DNA of 64,000 bases, taken from assembly GCF_016820515.1 (NCBI RefSeq), contig NZ_JADHDV010000002.1:119600-183599 (forward strand), read 5' to 3'. Origin of the DNA: Pseudoxanthomonas beigongshangi (GTDB lineage Bacteria > Pseudomonadota > Gammaproteobacteria > Xanthomonadales > Xanthomonadaceae). Shown here piece after piece: positions 25,600 through 36,238 of this stretch. The position numbers and the translations under genes were made by a program. The notes under the pieces are model-generated. The model searched no databases. It saw nothing but the letters and a program-made list of their open reading frames with translations, and was not told the DNA's origin. Position 1 is the first letter of the stretch, and every line of letters starts with the position of its first letter.

Positions 25600-25904
25600 A
25601 CGATTCGATCCATGACGCCTGGTACGTCGCCTCGCTCGGCCGGACCCTGATCTGGGCCCGCCTGCGGGTGCTGGAGGCCGGCACCGCGCAGGTGCTGGAC
25701 AGCGATGGCAACACCCTGACCTACGACAGCGAGGACAGCGCCCGCGCGGCGCTGTTCGACGCCGAGTTCGTCGCCTACGACGGACTGGACGAGGAAGACG
25801 CGCTGCAGCGTGGTTTCTCGCTGGATGAAGTCAGCCCGCCGCGTGCCGACAGCGACGACGCGCTGCCCGCGCAGATGGTGCAACAGCTCGGCGGCCGGGC
25901 CTGA
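25596..25904 (+). CDS. Hypothetical acidic protein, 102 aa
   Basis: ATG 25596 overlaps the membrane-protein stop by four bases, so translation is coupled. The product MNDSIHDAWYVASLGRTLIW, then VLDSDGNTLTYDSEDSARAA, is acidic and soluble with no signal peptide. It ends 10 bases before the PaiB-like gene. No function can be assigned from the sequence. Confidence 0.7.
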   Translation: MNDSIHDAWYVASLGRTLIWARLRVLEAGTAQVLDSDGNTLTYDSEDSARAALFDAEFVAYDGLDEEDALQRGFSLDEVSPPRADSDDALPAQMVQQLGGRA

Positions 25905-25914
25905 TCGGGCGCGC

Positions 25915-26547
25915 ATGTACACCCCGCGCGCCTTCGCCGAGACCGACCTGGGTGAACTGGACCGGCTGATCGCGCGCGACGCCTTCGTCACCCTGATCAC
26001 CACCGACGCCGACGGCGCGCCGTTCGCCAGCCATCTGCCCGTGCTGTACGCGCGCGACGGCGAACGCATCCTCATCGAGGGCCATTGGGCGCGGCCCAAC
26101 CCGCAGGCGCGGCACGCCGGCCCTGCCCTGCTGATCGTGCACGGCCCGCACGCCTATCTTTCGCCCGGCTGGTATCCGGACAAGGAAACCGCCGCGCGCG
26201 TGCCGACCTGGAACTACGCGATCGCGCACCTGTACGGCACGCTGGAACCCACCGAGGACACCACCGCGCTCGCCGGCATCGTGGCTCGTCTGAGCCAGGC
26301 CAACGAGGCACGGGTGGGCAAGGACTGGCGGTTCGAACCCGAGCGCCAGGATCACGCCAGCCAATTGCGCGGCATCATCGGTTTCCGCTTCCGGGTCGAA
26401 CGGATCGAACTGAAGTTCAAACTGAGCCAGAACCATCCCGAAGCCAATGTGCGCGGCGCCGCCGCCGGCCTGCGCGAACAGGACGACCCGAACGCCCACG
26501 AAATCGCCACGCGGATGCTGGACCGCCTGGCTCGCCGCGCCGACTGA
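25915..26547 (+). CDS. PaiB-family FMN-binding protein
   Basis: A 210-residue flavin-reductase-like split-barrel protein of the PaiB family, annotated in Bacillus as a negative regulator of sporulation and protease genes. Characteristic segments are MYTPRAFAETDLGELDRLIA, THLP-like FASHLPVLYARDGERILI, LLIVHGPHAYLSPGWYPDKE and VPTWNYAIAHLYGTLEP. FMN or haem binding is likely; the physiological role in gammaproteobacteria is unclear. ATG 25915 matches the family start. Confidence 0.88.
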   Translation: MYTPRAFAETDLGELDRLIARDAFVTLITTDADGAPFASHLPVLYARDGERILIEGHWARPNPQARHAGPALLIVHGPHAYLSPGWYPDKETAARVPTWNYAIAHLYGTLEPTEDTTALAGIVARLSQANEARVGKDWRFEPERQDHASQLRGIIGFRFRVERIELKFKLSQNHPEANVRGAAAGLREQDDPNAHEIATRMLDRLARRAD

Positions 26548-26566
26548 ACACACCCCGCCCTCTTCC

Positions 26567-26662
26567 CTGTAGGAGCGACGTCAGTCGCGACCGGAAGAAT
26601 CGCCAACGGTTCGGCCTTCGCTCGTCCCTGCACGGCGGTCGCGACTGACGTCGCTCCTACAG
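26567..26662. repeat. REP-like 26-bp inverted repeat pair
   Basis: CTGTAGGAGCGACGTCAGTC (from 26567) and its complement ending at 26662 form a perfect 26-bp inverted repeat separated by 44 bp. The GTAGGAGCGACG core is a common intergenic repeat of Xanthomonadaceae genomes. It lies between the PaiB-like gene and the SDR gene and may fold into a long hairpin that ends transcription. Confidence 0.9.
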
Positions 26663-26707
26663 GATGGCAATCGGTAGACTGCGGGTTCGGCATATCGAGG
26701 AACGTCG

Positions 26708-27496
26708 ATGGATCTGAACCTGTCCGGTCGTCACGCGCTGGTCTGCGGCGCCTCAGAAGGCATCGGCCGCGCGGTGGCGCATGAGTTGGCGCTGCTCGGC
26801 GCCAGCGTCACCCTGTTGGCGCGACGGGCCGAGGTGCTGGCGGACGTCGCGGCGGACCTGCCGACGGTCGCCTCGGGCCAATCGCATGATTGGCTGGCCG
26901 CGGATCTGGCCGATCCCGCCGGGCTGCGCGCGGGCGCCGAGGCGCTGGTGGCCCGATCCCCCGTGCACATCCTGGTCAACAACACCGGCGGTCCGCCGGG
27001 CGGACGCGCCATCGATGCCGACGCGAGTGCCTATCTCGACGCGTTCCAGCGCCACCTGCTGGCCAACCAGTTGCTGGCCGGCCTGGTGGTCCCGGGCATG
27101 CGGGACGCCGGCTGGGGCCGCATCGTGAACGTGGTATCCACCTCGGTGAAGGAGCCCATTCCCAACCTGGGCGTGTCCAACACCATCCGCGGCGCGGTGG
27201 CGTCCTGGGCCAAGACCCTGTCGCGCGAACTCGGCGCCGACGGCATCACCGTCAACAACGTGCTGCCGGGCTATACCCGCACTCGCCGGCTGCAGCAGAT
27301 CCTGGACGATCGCAGCGCCGCCAGTGGCAAGGACGAAGCCGTCGTGGCCGCCGGCATGCTGGCCACGGTGCCGGCCGGCCGCTTCGCCGATCCGGTCGAA
27401 GTCGCCGCGGCCATCGCCTTCCTGGCCTCGCCCGCCGCCGGTTACATCAGCGGCGTCAGCCTGGCGGTGGACGGCGGACGCATGCAATCCATCTGA
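26708..27496 (+). CDS. SDR-family oxidoreductase lacking the YxxxK motif
   Basis: A 262-residue short-chain dehydrogenase fold. The cofactor site GASEGIG (14-20) and NNTGG (91-95) are intact. At the catalytic position VSTSVKEPIPNLGVSNTIRG carries Ser157 and Arg161 where Tyr and Lys are expected, with Ser144 kept. It may therefore use other chemistry, or act as a dehydratase or isomerase-like enzyme. GAGGAA precedes ATG 26708. It is the first gene of the kynurenine-catabolic run, so it probably acts on a pathway intermediate, but its substrate is unknown. Confidence 0.85.
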   Translation: MDLNLSGRHALVCGASEGIGRAVAHELALLGASVTLLARRAEVLADVAADLPTVASGQSHDWLAADLADPAGLRAGAEALVARSPVHILVNNTGGPPGGRAIDADASAYLDAFQRHLLANQLLAGLVVPGMRDAGWGRIVNVVSTSVKEPIPNLGVSNTIRGAVASWAKTLSRELGADGITVNNVLPGYTRTRRLQQILDDRSAASGKDEAVVAAGMLATVPAGRFADPVEVAAAIAFLASPAAGYISGVSLAVDGGRMQSI

Positions 27497-27569
27497 GGAC
27501 TCCGGCGGCGGTTCCCGCGCCGACCGCAATGCAGCAGGCCGTCGACACGGGCCGGGTTAAGCTTGCGCC

Positions 27570-28997
27570 ATGCTATCGCTGACCCACTGGATCGACGGCC
27601 AGCCGCAGGCGGCCCGCAACGGCGGCTGGCGCGCGGTGCATGCGCCCGCCGACACCCGCGAATACGCACGCCTCGCCGATGGCGACGAGGCCGACGTGGA
27701 GGCGGCCGTGCAGGCGGCGACCCGCGCCTGGCCTGCGTGGTCGTCGCTGCGCGGTTCCGAACGCGCGGCCTGGCTGGAACGCCTGGCATCGGCGCTCGAG
27801 TCCCGCCTGGAAGCGTTCGCCCAGGCCGAGTCCCGGGACGGCGGCAAGCCGATCCGGCTGGCGCGCCAGATCGAGATTCCCCGCGCGATCGCCAACCTGC
27901 GTTTCTTCGCCCACGCGGCCACCCAGATCGGCAGCGAGGCGCACCACGGCGAGGCGGGCCTGAACTACACCCTGCGCCAGCCCCTCGGAGCGGTCGCCAC
28001 GATCTCGCCCTGGAACCTGCCGCTGTACCTGTTCACCTGGAAGATCGCGCCCGCGCTGGCCGCCGGCAACACCGTGGTCGCCAAGCCCTCGGAGGTCACG
28101 CCGCTGACCGCGACGATGCTGGGCGAACTGGCCGCGGAGATCGGCTTTCCGGCCGGCGTGCTGAACATCGTGCACGGCACCGGTCCGCGGGTCGGAGAGC
28201 CGCTGGTGCTGCATCCACGGATCAAGGCGGTGTCCTTCACCGGCAGCACCGGAGTCGGCCAGCGCATCGCCGCCCTGGCCGGCCCGCAGTTGAAGAAGAT
28301 CTCGCTGGAACTGGGTGGAAAGAACCCGACCCTGGTGTTCGCCGACAGCGATTGGCGCAACCAGTTGGACACGCTGGTGCGTTCGGCGTTCCAGAACTCC
28401 GGGCAGATCTGCCTGTGCGGCTCGCGCCTGCTGGTGGAGCGTGCCATTTACGACGAGTTCCGCGAGGCCTTCAGCGCCCGCGCCGCCGCGCTGCGGGTTG
28501 GCGATCCCGCCGACGAGGCCACCGATCTCGGCCCGCTGGTGTCGCAGGCGCATCACGACAAGGTCACCGCCTGCATCGCCCGCGCCCGCATCGAAGGCGG
28601 CCGCTTCCTGCTGGGAGGCGAGGCGTCAGCGCGCGGCGGCTGGTTCGTGGAACCCGTCCTGATAGAAGGGCTGGGACCGGACAGCGCCAGCAACCGCGAG
28701 GAAATCTTCGGGCCGGTGGCGACCCTCCAGGCGTTCGATGACGACGCGCAGGCGCTGGCGCTGGCCAACGCGGGCGATTATGGGCTGGCCGCGATGATCT
28801 GGACCCGCGACCTCGACCGCGCCCACCGCATGGCCGCGCGGCTGCGTGCCGGCATCGTCTGGATCAACACCTGGCTGATGCGTGATCTGCGCACCCCGTT
28901 CGGCGGCATGGGCCGGTCCGGGTTGGGCCGCGAAGGCGGCATGGAGGCGATGCGGTTTTTCACCGAGGCGCGGAATGTCTGCATCGCCACCGGCTGA
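27570..28997 (+). CDS. 2-aminomuconic semialdehyde dehydrogenase
   Basis: NAD-dependent aldehyde dehydrogenase of 475 residues. Conserved elements are SPWNLPLY (catalytic Asn), KPSEVTPLTA, FTGSTGVGQ, the general base in LELGGKNP and the nucleophile Cys in NSGQICLCGSR. EIFGPV and PFGGMGRSGLGREGG are near the C-terminus. Within this cluster it should oxidise 2-aminomuconate semialdehyde, the ACMSD product, to 2-aminomuconate. The closely related hydroxymuconic semialdehyde dehydrogenases cannot be separated by sequence alone; the context decides. Confidence 0.88.
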   Translation: MLSLTHWIDGQPQAARNGGWRAVHAPADTREYARLADGDEADVEAAVQAATRAWPAWSSLRGSERAAWLERLASALESRLEAFAQAESRDGGKPIRLARQIEIPRAIANLRFFAHAATQIGSEAHHGEAGLNYTLRQPLGAVATISPWNLPLYLFTWKIAPALAAGNTVVAKPSEVTPLTATMLGELAAEIGFPAGVLNIVHGTGPRVGEPLVLHPRIKAVSFTGSTGVGQRIAALAGPQLKKISLELGGKNPTLVFADSDWRNQLDTLVRSAFQNSGQICLCGSRLLVERAIYDEFREAFSARAAALRVGDPADEATDLGPLVSQAHHDKVTACIARARIEGGRFLLGGEASARGGWFVEPVLIEGLGPDSASNREEIFGPVATLQAFDDDAQALALANAGDYGLAAMIWTRDLDRAHRMAARLRAGIVWINTWLMRDLRTPFGGMGRSGLGREGGMEAMRFFTEARNVCIATG

Positions 28998-29117
28998 AAC
29001 CCCGCTTCCCCGCCATCCGGCGCACGGCCGGCTGCTGACGATCGCCGGCGATGGGCGCAAACTACGCGGTGGACCGCCGAGCGCTCCACCCTCCCCCGCC
29101 AGAACCGGAAACCGCCC

Positions 29118-29792
29118 GTGAGTGATAGCGAACTCGAAAACCTGCTGCGCAACAACCGTGAATGGGCCGAACGGATCAAGCACGAGGATCCCGGCTTCTT
29201 CAAACGCCTGTCGCAGCAGCAGTCGCCGCGCTACCTGTGGATCGGCTGCTCGGATTCGCGCGTGCCCGCCAACCAGATCCTGGGGCTGGACCCGGGAGAG
29301 GTGTTCGTCCATCGCAACATCGCCAACGTCATGTCGCATGGCGACCTCAATTGCCTGTCGGTGATCCAGTTCGCGGTCGACATCCTCAAGGTCGAGCACA
29401 TCCTGCTGGTCGGCCATTACGGCTGCGGCGGCGTGCACGCGGCGATGACCGGCGCCCGGGTCGGCCTGGCCGACAACTGGCTGCGCCACGTCGCCGACGT
29501 GGCCACCAAGCATGCCGTCCGCCTGGCCGAGGAGGACACCGAGTCGCTGCGCCACGCCCGCCTGTGCGAACTGAACGTGATCGAGCAGGTGTTCAACGTC
29601 TGCCAGACCACCGTGGTCCAGGACGCCTGGGCGCGCAACCAGCCGCTGACCGTGCACGGCTGGGTCTACAGCCTGTTCGACGGCCGCGTGCGCGAACTGG
29701 GCATGGACGTGGACGCCGCCGACCGCCTGCACCCGACCTACGAACAGGCGCTGGCGCGGATGCCCGCGCGCGGGGACCGTCGCGATGGGTGA
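29118..29792 (+). CDS. can: Beta-class carbonic anhydrase
   Basis: Zinc enzyme interconverting CO2 and bicarbonate; 224 residues. The ligands and catalytic dyad are visible: Cys44-Ser-Asp46-Ser-Arg48 (IGCSDSRVP), His100 and Cys103 (GHYGCGGV). The start is GTG 29118. The 3' end overlaps the RidA-type deaminase gene by eight bases, so it is embedded in the kynurenine operon. ACMSD in the same operon releases CO2, which gives a possible but unproven reason for the link. Confidence 0.93.
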   Translation: MSDSELENLLRNNREWAERIKHEDPGFFKRLSQQQSPRYLWIGCSDSRVPANQILGLDPGEVFVHRNIANVMSHGDLNCLSVIQFAVDILKVEHILLVGHYGCGGVHAAMTGARVGLADNWLRHVADVATKHAVRLAEEDTESLRHARLCELNVIEQVFNVCQTTVVQDAWARNQPLTVHGWVYSLFDGRVRELGMDVDAADRLHPTYEQALARMPARGDRRDG

Positions 29793-30216
29793 AGGCATCC
29801 GGACCACGACGGCACCGGTGCCGGTCGGCGCGTATCCGCACGCGCGCCGGGTCGGCCCGTTGCTGTTCCTGTCCGGCATCGGCCCGCGCGATCCGGCCAC
29901 CGACACGATTCCCGGCAACGATTACTTCGCCGACGGCCGCGTGCGCGGCTACGACATCCAGGCGCAGGCGCGCGCGGTGTTCGCCAACGTGCGCGCGGTG
30001 CTGGAAGCCAGCGGCGCGCGCTGGGAGGATCTGGTCGACGTGACCGTCTACCTCACCGACATGGCCCGCGACTTCAAGGCCTACAACCAGGTCTGGGCCG
30101 AGTATTTCCCGGACACGGCGCGCGCGCCCTGCCGCACCACCCTGGGCATCACCGCCCTTCCCACGCCCATCGCCATCGAACTCAAGTGCGTCGCCGCCTT
30201 GCCCGAGGAACGCTGA
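29785..30216 (+). CDS. RidA-family deaminase, likely 2-aminomuconate deaminase
   Basis: A 143-residue RidA/YjgF-family protein with [20 protein letters not shown], the conserved Arg in [10 protein letters not shown], and a C-terminal [11 protein letters not shown]. RidA members hydrolyse enamine/imine intermediates. Next to AMS dehydrogenase, HAO and ACMSD, the best assignment is 2-aminomuconate deaminase, giving 4-oxalocrotonate and ammonia. ATG 29785 overlaps the carbonic anhydrase 3' end. The substrate is inferred from context. Confidence 0.82.
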   Translation: MGEGIRTTTAPVPVGAYPHARRVGPLLFLSGIGPRDPATDTIPGNDYFADGRVRGYDIQAQARAVFANVRAVLEASGARWEDLVDVTVYLTDMARDFKAYNQVWAEYFPDTARAPCRTTLGITALPTPIAIELKCVAALPEER

Positions 30217-30217
30217 C

Positions 30218-30748
30218 ATGCTGCCCGGACCGATCAACCTGCTGGCCTGGATCGAGGAACACCGCCACCTGCTCAAGCCGCCGGTCGGCAACAAGGTGAT
30301 CTACGCGGGTGACTTCATCGTCATGGTGGTCGGCGGCCCCAACCAGCGCACCGACTTCCACTACGACGAAGGACCGGAATGGTTCTACCAGCTCGAAGGC
30401 GAGATGGTGCTGAAGATCCAGGAAGACGGCGCAGTGCGCGATATCCCGATCCGCGCCGGCGAGATCTTCCTGCTGCCGCCGCGCGTGCCGCATTCCCCGC
30501 AGCGGATGCCCGACTCGGTCGGCCTGGTGATCGAACGCCGGCGGCTGCCGCACGAACAAGATGGGCTGCTGTGGTACTGCGAGCGCTGCAATCACAAGCT
30601 GTACGAGGAGTACTTCATCCTGAAGAACATCGAGACGGATTTCCCACCGGTGTTCGACCGCTTCTATTCCTCGCAAGCGCACCGGACCTGCACGCAGTGC
30701 GGGCACCTGAACCCGGCACCCGGCAAGTACGTGATGGCGGATACCTGA
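30218..30748 (+). CDS. nbaC: 3-Hydroxyanthranilate 3,4-dioxygenase
   Basis: Cupin dioxygenase opening 3-hydroxyanthranilate to 2-amino-3-carboxymuconate semialdehyde. The iron ligands are His48, Glu54 ([13 protein letters not shown]) and His92 ([11 protein letters not shown]). A C-terminal rubredoxin-like iron site has Cys121, Cys124, Cys158 and Cys161 ([17 protein letters not shown]). At 176 residues it is the standard bacterial length. It starts two bases after the deaminase stop. Confidence 0.96.
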   Translation: MLPGPINLLAWIEEHRHLLKPPVGNKVIYAGDFIVMVVGGPNQRTDFHYDEGPEWFYQLEGEMVLKIQEDGAVRDIPIRAGEIFLLPPRVPHSPQRMPDSVGLVIERRRLPHEQDGLLWYCERCNHKLYEEYFILKNIETDFPPVFDRFYSSQAHRTCTQCGHLNPAPGKYVMADT

Positions 30749-30755
30749 GCGCTCC

Positions 30756-31766
30756 ATGCTGAAGATCGACACCCACGCCCACTTCCTGCCGCGCGACTGG
30801 CCCGATCTGGCCGGCAAGTACGGCGACAACCGCTTCCCGGTCATCCACCACGGCGATGACGGCCGCCACCGCATCTACAAGGACGGGCGTTTTTTCCGCG
30901 AGATCTGGCCCAAGACCTGGGATCCGGTGGAGCGCATCGCCGACTACGCCAAGTTCGGCGTGCAGGTGCAGGTGATCAGCACGGTGCCGGTGATGTTCAG
31001 CTACTGGGCCAAGCCGCACCAGGCGCTGGAATTGCACCAGGCGCTCAATGATCACACCGCCGCGGCCTGCCGTGACTACCCGCGCCACTACGCCGGTATC
31101 GGCACCGTGCCGCTGCAGTCACCACGACTGGCGGTGCAGGAACTGGAGCGCTGCATGGATCAGCTCGGCCTGCAGGGCGTCCAGATCGGCAGCCACGTCA
31201 ACGACTGGAACCTCGACGCGCCGGAACTGTTCGAGTTCTTCCAGGCCGCCAGCGAACTGGGCGCGGCCATCCTGGTGCATCCCTGGGACATGATGGGCGC
31301 GGCCTCCATGCCCAAGTACTGGCTGCCCTGGCTGGTCGGCATGCCGGCCGAGCAGTCGCGCGCGGCCTGCTGCCTGATCTTCGGCGGCGTGCTGGAACGC
31401 CTGCCCGGCCTCAAGGTCTGCTTCGCCCACGGCGGCGGCAGCTTCCCCTACACCATCGGCCGCATCGAACACGGCTTCAACATGCGTCCGGATCTGGTCG
31501 CCACCGACAACCACCGCAACCCGCGCGAGTACCTGGATCGGGTCTACTTCGATTCATGGGTGGCCGATCCGCGCGCGCTGCGCTACCTGCTGGACACCGT
31601 CGGCATCGACCGGGTGATGCTGGGCACCGACTATCCGTTTCCGCTGGGTGAGCAGGAGCCCGGCGCCGGCATCGCCGCGCTGGCCCTGGGCGAAGCCGAA
31701 CAGGCCCGCCTCTACCACGGCACCGCGCTGGAATGGCTGGGCCTGTCCCGGCAACGGTTCGACTGA
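30756..31766 (+). CDS. nbaD: 2-Amino-3-carboxymuconate-6-semialdehyde decarboxylase (ACMSD)
   Basis: Zinc-dependent amidohydrolase-fold decarboxylase of 336 residues. It diverts ACMS away from quinolinate/NAD synthesis toward full catabolism. The metal ligands are His7 and His9 (DTHAHFLP), a His in LVHPWDMMG, and Asp in LGTDYPFPLGE, with FAHGGGSFPYTIGR also conserved. It starts seven bases after the dioxygenase gene. Confidence 0.95.
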   Translation: MLKIDTHAHFLPRDWPDLAGKYGDNRFPVIHHGDDGRHRIYKDGRFFREIWPKTWDPVERIADYAKFGVQVQVISTVPVMFSYWAKPHQALELHQALNDHTAAACRDYPRHYAGIGTVPLQSPRLAVQELERCMDQLGLQGVQIGSHVNDWNLDAPELFEFFQAASELGAAILVHPWDMMGAASMPKYWLPWLVGMPAEQSRAACCLIFGGVLERLPGLKVCFAHGGGSFPYTIGRIEHGFNMRPDLVATDNHRNPREYLDRVYFDSWVADPRALRYLLDTVGIDRVMLGTDYPFPLGEQEPGAGIAALALGEAEQARLYHGTALEWLGLSRQRFD

Positions 31767-31769
31767 CCC

Positions 31770-32143
31770 ATGCCGCACCTGACCCTGCAATACACCGACA
31801 ACCTCGTCCTGGACGCGCGCGCGCTGTTGTCGCGGCTCAACCAGGTCCTGCTCGACAGCGGGCATTTCAACGAGGAAGCGATCAAGAGCCGCGCCGTCGC
31901 GCTGTCCGACTTTCTGGTCGGCACCGACGCCGATGCCGCGCGCGCGTTCGTCCATGCACGCCTGCGCATCCTTCCCGGCCGTGACGAGGCCGTGCGCGCG
32001 CAGTTGTCCGAGGCGCTGCTGCATGCGCTGCGCACGCACCTTCCGGCGGGGCCGCACGCCCTGCAGATCTGCGCGGAAGTCGGCGAACTTCCAGCCAGCT
32101 ACCGCAAGACCACCGTTCCTCCCATCTCTTCACCGGCCTCTTC

Positions 32144-32147
<4 letters not shown>
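31770..32147 (+). CDS. 5-Carboxymethyl-2-hydroxymuconate isomerase-like tautomerase
   Basis: A 125-residue CHMI/HpaF-like member of the tautomerase superfamily. The catalytic Pro is residue 2 (MPHLTLQYTDNL), as required after Met removal. The family C-terminus LQICAEVGELPASYRKTTVP is present. In this operon it may isomerise 4-oxalocrotonate or a related muconate formed after deamination; the substrate is inferred. The last bases overlap the kynureninase start (ATGA). Confidence 0.82.
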
Positions 32148-33418
<1,271 letters not shown>

Positions 33419-33431
33419 CCGGAGCAACCCC

Positions 33432-34802
33432 TTGAACGCATCCAACGACCGTTCCCTCACCATCATCGGCGCCGGCCTGGCCGGCGCGCTGCTGGCGACC
33501 CTGCTGGCCCGCAAGGGCTGGCAGGTGGACGTGTACGAAAAACGCGGCGACCCGCGCGTCAAAGGCTACGGCGGCGGCCGGTCGATCAACCTGGCCCTGG
33601 CCGAGCGCGGCCGCCACGCGCTGCGCCAGGCCGACGCCGACGAGGCGGTGATGAAGCAGGCGGTGATGATGCGCGGGCGCATGGTCCACCCGCGCGACGG
33701 CCAGCCGCAGTTGCAGCGCTACGGTCGCGACGATTCGGAAGTGATCTGGTCGGTGCACCGCGGCGATCTCAACATCACCCTGCTCGACCTGGCCGAACAG
33801 GCCGGCGCTTCGCTGCATTTCCACCGCCAGCTGGACACGGTGGATTTTCAGGACCGGGTGGCCACCTTCATCGATGATCGCGACGGCGGCCGCCATCCCA
33901 TCGACTTCCGTTCGCTGGTCGGCGCCGACGGCGCCGGTTCGTCGCTGCGCGCGGCGATGCGGCTGCGCACCGATCTCGGCGAGCGCACCGATTTCCTCGA
34001 CCACTCCTACAAGGAACTGGAAATCCCGCCGGCGGCCGACGGCGGCTTCCAGATCGAACCCAACGCCCTGCACATCTGGCCGCGCGGCCACTACATGTGC
34101 ATCGCCCTGCCCAACGACGAAAAGACCTTCACCGTCACCCTGTTCCTGCCCAACCACGGCGATCCCGGTTTCGACACCGTGCACACGCCGGCGCAGGCGC
34201 GCGCGCTGTTCGAACGCGACTTCCCCGATGCGGTGCCGCTGATCCCGCACCTGGAAGAGGACTGGCACCGCAACCCGGTCGGCCTGCTGGCCACCCTGTA
34301 CCTGGACCGCTGGTACATCGACGACCGCGCGGTCCTGCTCGGCGACGCCGCCCACGCGATGGTGCCGTTCCACGGCCAGGGCATGAACTGCGCCTTCGAG
34401 GACTGCGTGGCGCTGGCCGAGCAACTGGAGCGCCACGGGGAACGCGCCGAGGCGTTCGCCGCGTTCCAGCGCGAGCGCCAGCCCAATGCGCGCGCGATCC
34501 AGGAAATGGCGCTGGAGAACTACGTGGAAATGCGCGACAAGGTGGACGACGCGGCGTTCCTGCTCCAGCGCGAGCTGGAACGGACCCTGCAGGAGCGCCA
34601 TCCGGGCCGCTTCGTACCGCACTACACCATGGTCACCTTCCTGCGCATTCCCTATCGGGTCGCGCTGGAGCGCAGCATCGTCCAGCGCGATCTGCTGGTC
34701 GCCGCCACCCGGGGACTGGAACGCCTGGATCAGGTGGACTGGGTGCGGGTGGATGCCGAAGTGATCCGTCGACTGCAACCGCTGGAGGCGGAAGCGCGGT
34801 GA
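33432..34802 (+). CDS. kmo: Kynurenine 3-monooxygenase
   Basis: FAD- and NADPH-dependent hydroxylase of kynurenine; 456 residues. The FAD dinucleotide motif GAGLAG is at 13-18. Later motifs are GGGRSINLALAERGRHAL, LVGADGAGSSLR and the second FAD motif LLGDAAHAMVPFHGQGMNCA. The C-terminal part (PYRVALERSIVQRDLL) could be membrane-associated as in other KMOs. The start is TTG 33432 with GGAG upstream. Tryptophan dioxygenase and kynurenine formamidase are not in this window. Confidence 0.96.
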   Translation: MNASNDRSLTIIGAGLAGALLATLLARKGWQVDVYEKRGDPRVKGYGGGRSINLALAERGRHALRQADADEAVMKQAVMMRGRMVHPRDGQPQLQRYGRDDSEVIWSVHRGDLNITLLDLAEQAGASLHFHRQLDTVDFQDRVATFIDDRDGGRHPIDFRSLVGADGAGSSLRAAMRLRTDLGERTDFLDHSYKELEIPPAADGGFQIEPNALHIWPRGHYMCIALPNDEKTFTVTLFLPNHGDPGFDTVHTPAQARALFERDFPDAVPLIPHLEEDWHRNPVGLLATLYLDRWYIDDRAVLLGDAAHAMVPFHGQGMNCAFEDCVALAEQLERHGERAEAFAAFQRERQPNARAIQEMALENYVEMRDKVDDAAFLLQRELERTLQERHPGRFVPHYTMVTFLRIPYRVALERSIVQRDLLVAATRGLERLDQVDWVRVDAEVIRRLQPLEAEAR

Positions 34803-36238
34803 GCGCCAGCTTCCTGTTCTACGATCTGGAGACCTTCGGCGCGGATCCGCGCCGTACCCGCATCGCCCAGTTCGCCGCCCAGCGCACCGATGCGGAGCTG
34901 AATCCGATCGAGGATCCGATCGATTTCTTCGTCCAGCCCGCCGACGACCTGCTGCCCTCGCCCACCGCCACCCTGATCACCGGCATCACCCCGCAGCATG
35001 CCGCGCGCCAGGGCGTCAACGAGGCGTCGGCGTTCGCCCGCATCGCCGACGAGATGTCGCGGCCGGATACCTGCACGCTGGGCTACAACTCGCTGCGCTT
35101 CGATGACGAGTTCGTCCGCCACGGCCTGTTCCGCAACTTCTTCGACCCCTACGAGCGCGAATGGCGCGGCGGAAATTCGCGCTGGGATCTGCTGGACGTG
35201 ATGCGGCTGACCCACGCACTGCGCCCGGACGGCATCGTCTGGCCGCAGCGCGAGGATGGCGTCACCTCGTTCCGGCTGGAACACCTCGCGCTGGCCAACG
35301 ATGTCCGCCAGGGCGATGCGCACGAGGCGCTGTCCGACGTGCGCGCGACCATCGGCATGGCCCGGCGGATGCGCCAGGCGCAACCCCGCCTGTGGGAATA
35401 CGCGCTGAAACTGCGCGACAAGCGCTTCGCCGCCAGCCTGCTGGACACGGTGGCGATGACCCCGGTCCTGCACATCTCCCAGCGCTATCCGGCCAGCCGC
35501 ATGTGCGCGGCGCTGGTGCTGCCGCTTGCGCGCCATCCGCAATACGACAACCGCATCATCGTGTACGACCTGGATGCCGACCCGGATCCGCTGCTGCACC
35601 TGGCACCGGAAGCCATCGCCGATCGCCTGTACACGCCCGCGGCGGATCTGCCGCCGGGTGAATCGCGCATTCCGCTGAAGGAAATCCACCTGAACAAGGC
35701 ACCGGTGCTGGTCGCCCTGGCACACCTGCGCGACGCCGACTTCGAACGCCTGCGCATCGACCTGCTGATCACCGAGGCCAATGCCATCCGCCTGCGCGCG
35801 GCCGGACCGGCGCTGGCCGAGAAGGTGCGCCGCGTGTTCGCCGGCGAACGCGAGTTCGCCGTGCCCGATGTCGATGCCTCGCTGTATGGCGGTTTCCTTG
35901 GCGACGGCGACCGCCGCCGGTTTCCCGATCTGCGCGCCACCCCGCCGGAACTGCTGGGACAGCGCGACTTCGGTTTCCGCGACCCGCGCCTGCCGGAACT
36001 GCTGTTCCGCTACCGCGCGCGCAACTGGCCGGCCACCTTGACCGCCGACGAACGCCTGCGCTGGGACGATTACCGCCGCCGGCGCCTGATCGGCGACAGT
36101 GGGCTTTCCGAGTACGGTTTCGAAAGTTTCCACGCTGAAATCGCCGCGCTGCGCGCGGCCCCCACCACCGACGGCCCGAAGCAGGCCCTGCTCGACCAGT
36201 TGCAGGCCTGGGGCCGGGATCTGGAGCAGAGCCTGTGA
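34799..36238 (+). CDS. sbcB: Exodeoxyribonuclease I
   Basis: Processive 3'-5' single-strand DNA exonuclease used in mismatch repair and recombination; 479 residues. The DEDDh core is FLFYDLETFG (Asp9, Glu11), YNSLRFDDEF (third acid) and HEALSDVRAT (His and last Asp). The C-terminal ExoI-specific SH3-like and helical regions (RYPASRMCAALVLPL, IPLKEIHLNKAPVL) follow. GTG 34799 overlaps the kmo stop by four bases, so it is coupled to the kynurenine operon despite its unrelated role. Confidence 0.95.
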   Translation: MSASFLFYDLETFGADPRRTRIAQFAAQRTDAELNPIEDPIDFFVQPADDLLPSPTATLITGITPQHAARQGVNEASAFARIADEMSRPDTCTLGYNSLRFDDEFVRHGLFRNFFDPYEREWRGGNSRWDLLDVMRLTHALRPDGIVWPQREDGVTSFRLEHLALANDVRQGDAHEALSDVRATIGMARRMRQAQPRLWEYALKLRDKRFAASLLDTVAMTPVLHISQRYPASRMCAALVLPLARHPQYDNRIIVYDLDADPDPLLHLAPEAIADRLYTPAADLPPGESRIPLKEIHLNKAPVLVALAHLRDADFERLRIDLLITEANAIRLRAAGPALAEKVRRVFAGEREFAVPDVDASLYGGFLGDGDRRRFPDLRATPPELLGQRDFGFRDPRLPELLFRYRARNWPATLTADERLRWDDYRRRRLIGDSGLSEYGFESFHAEIAALRAAPTTDGPKQALLDQLQAWGRDLEQSL

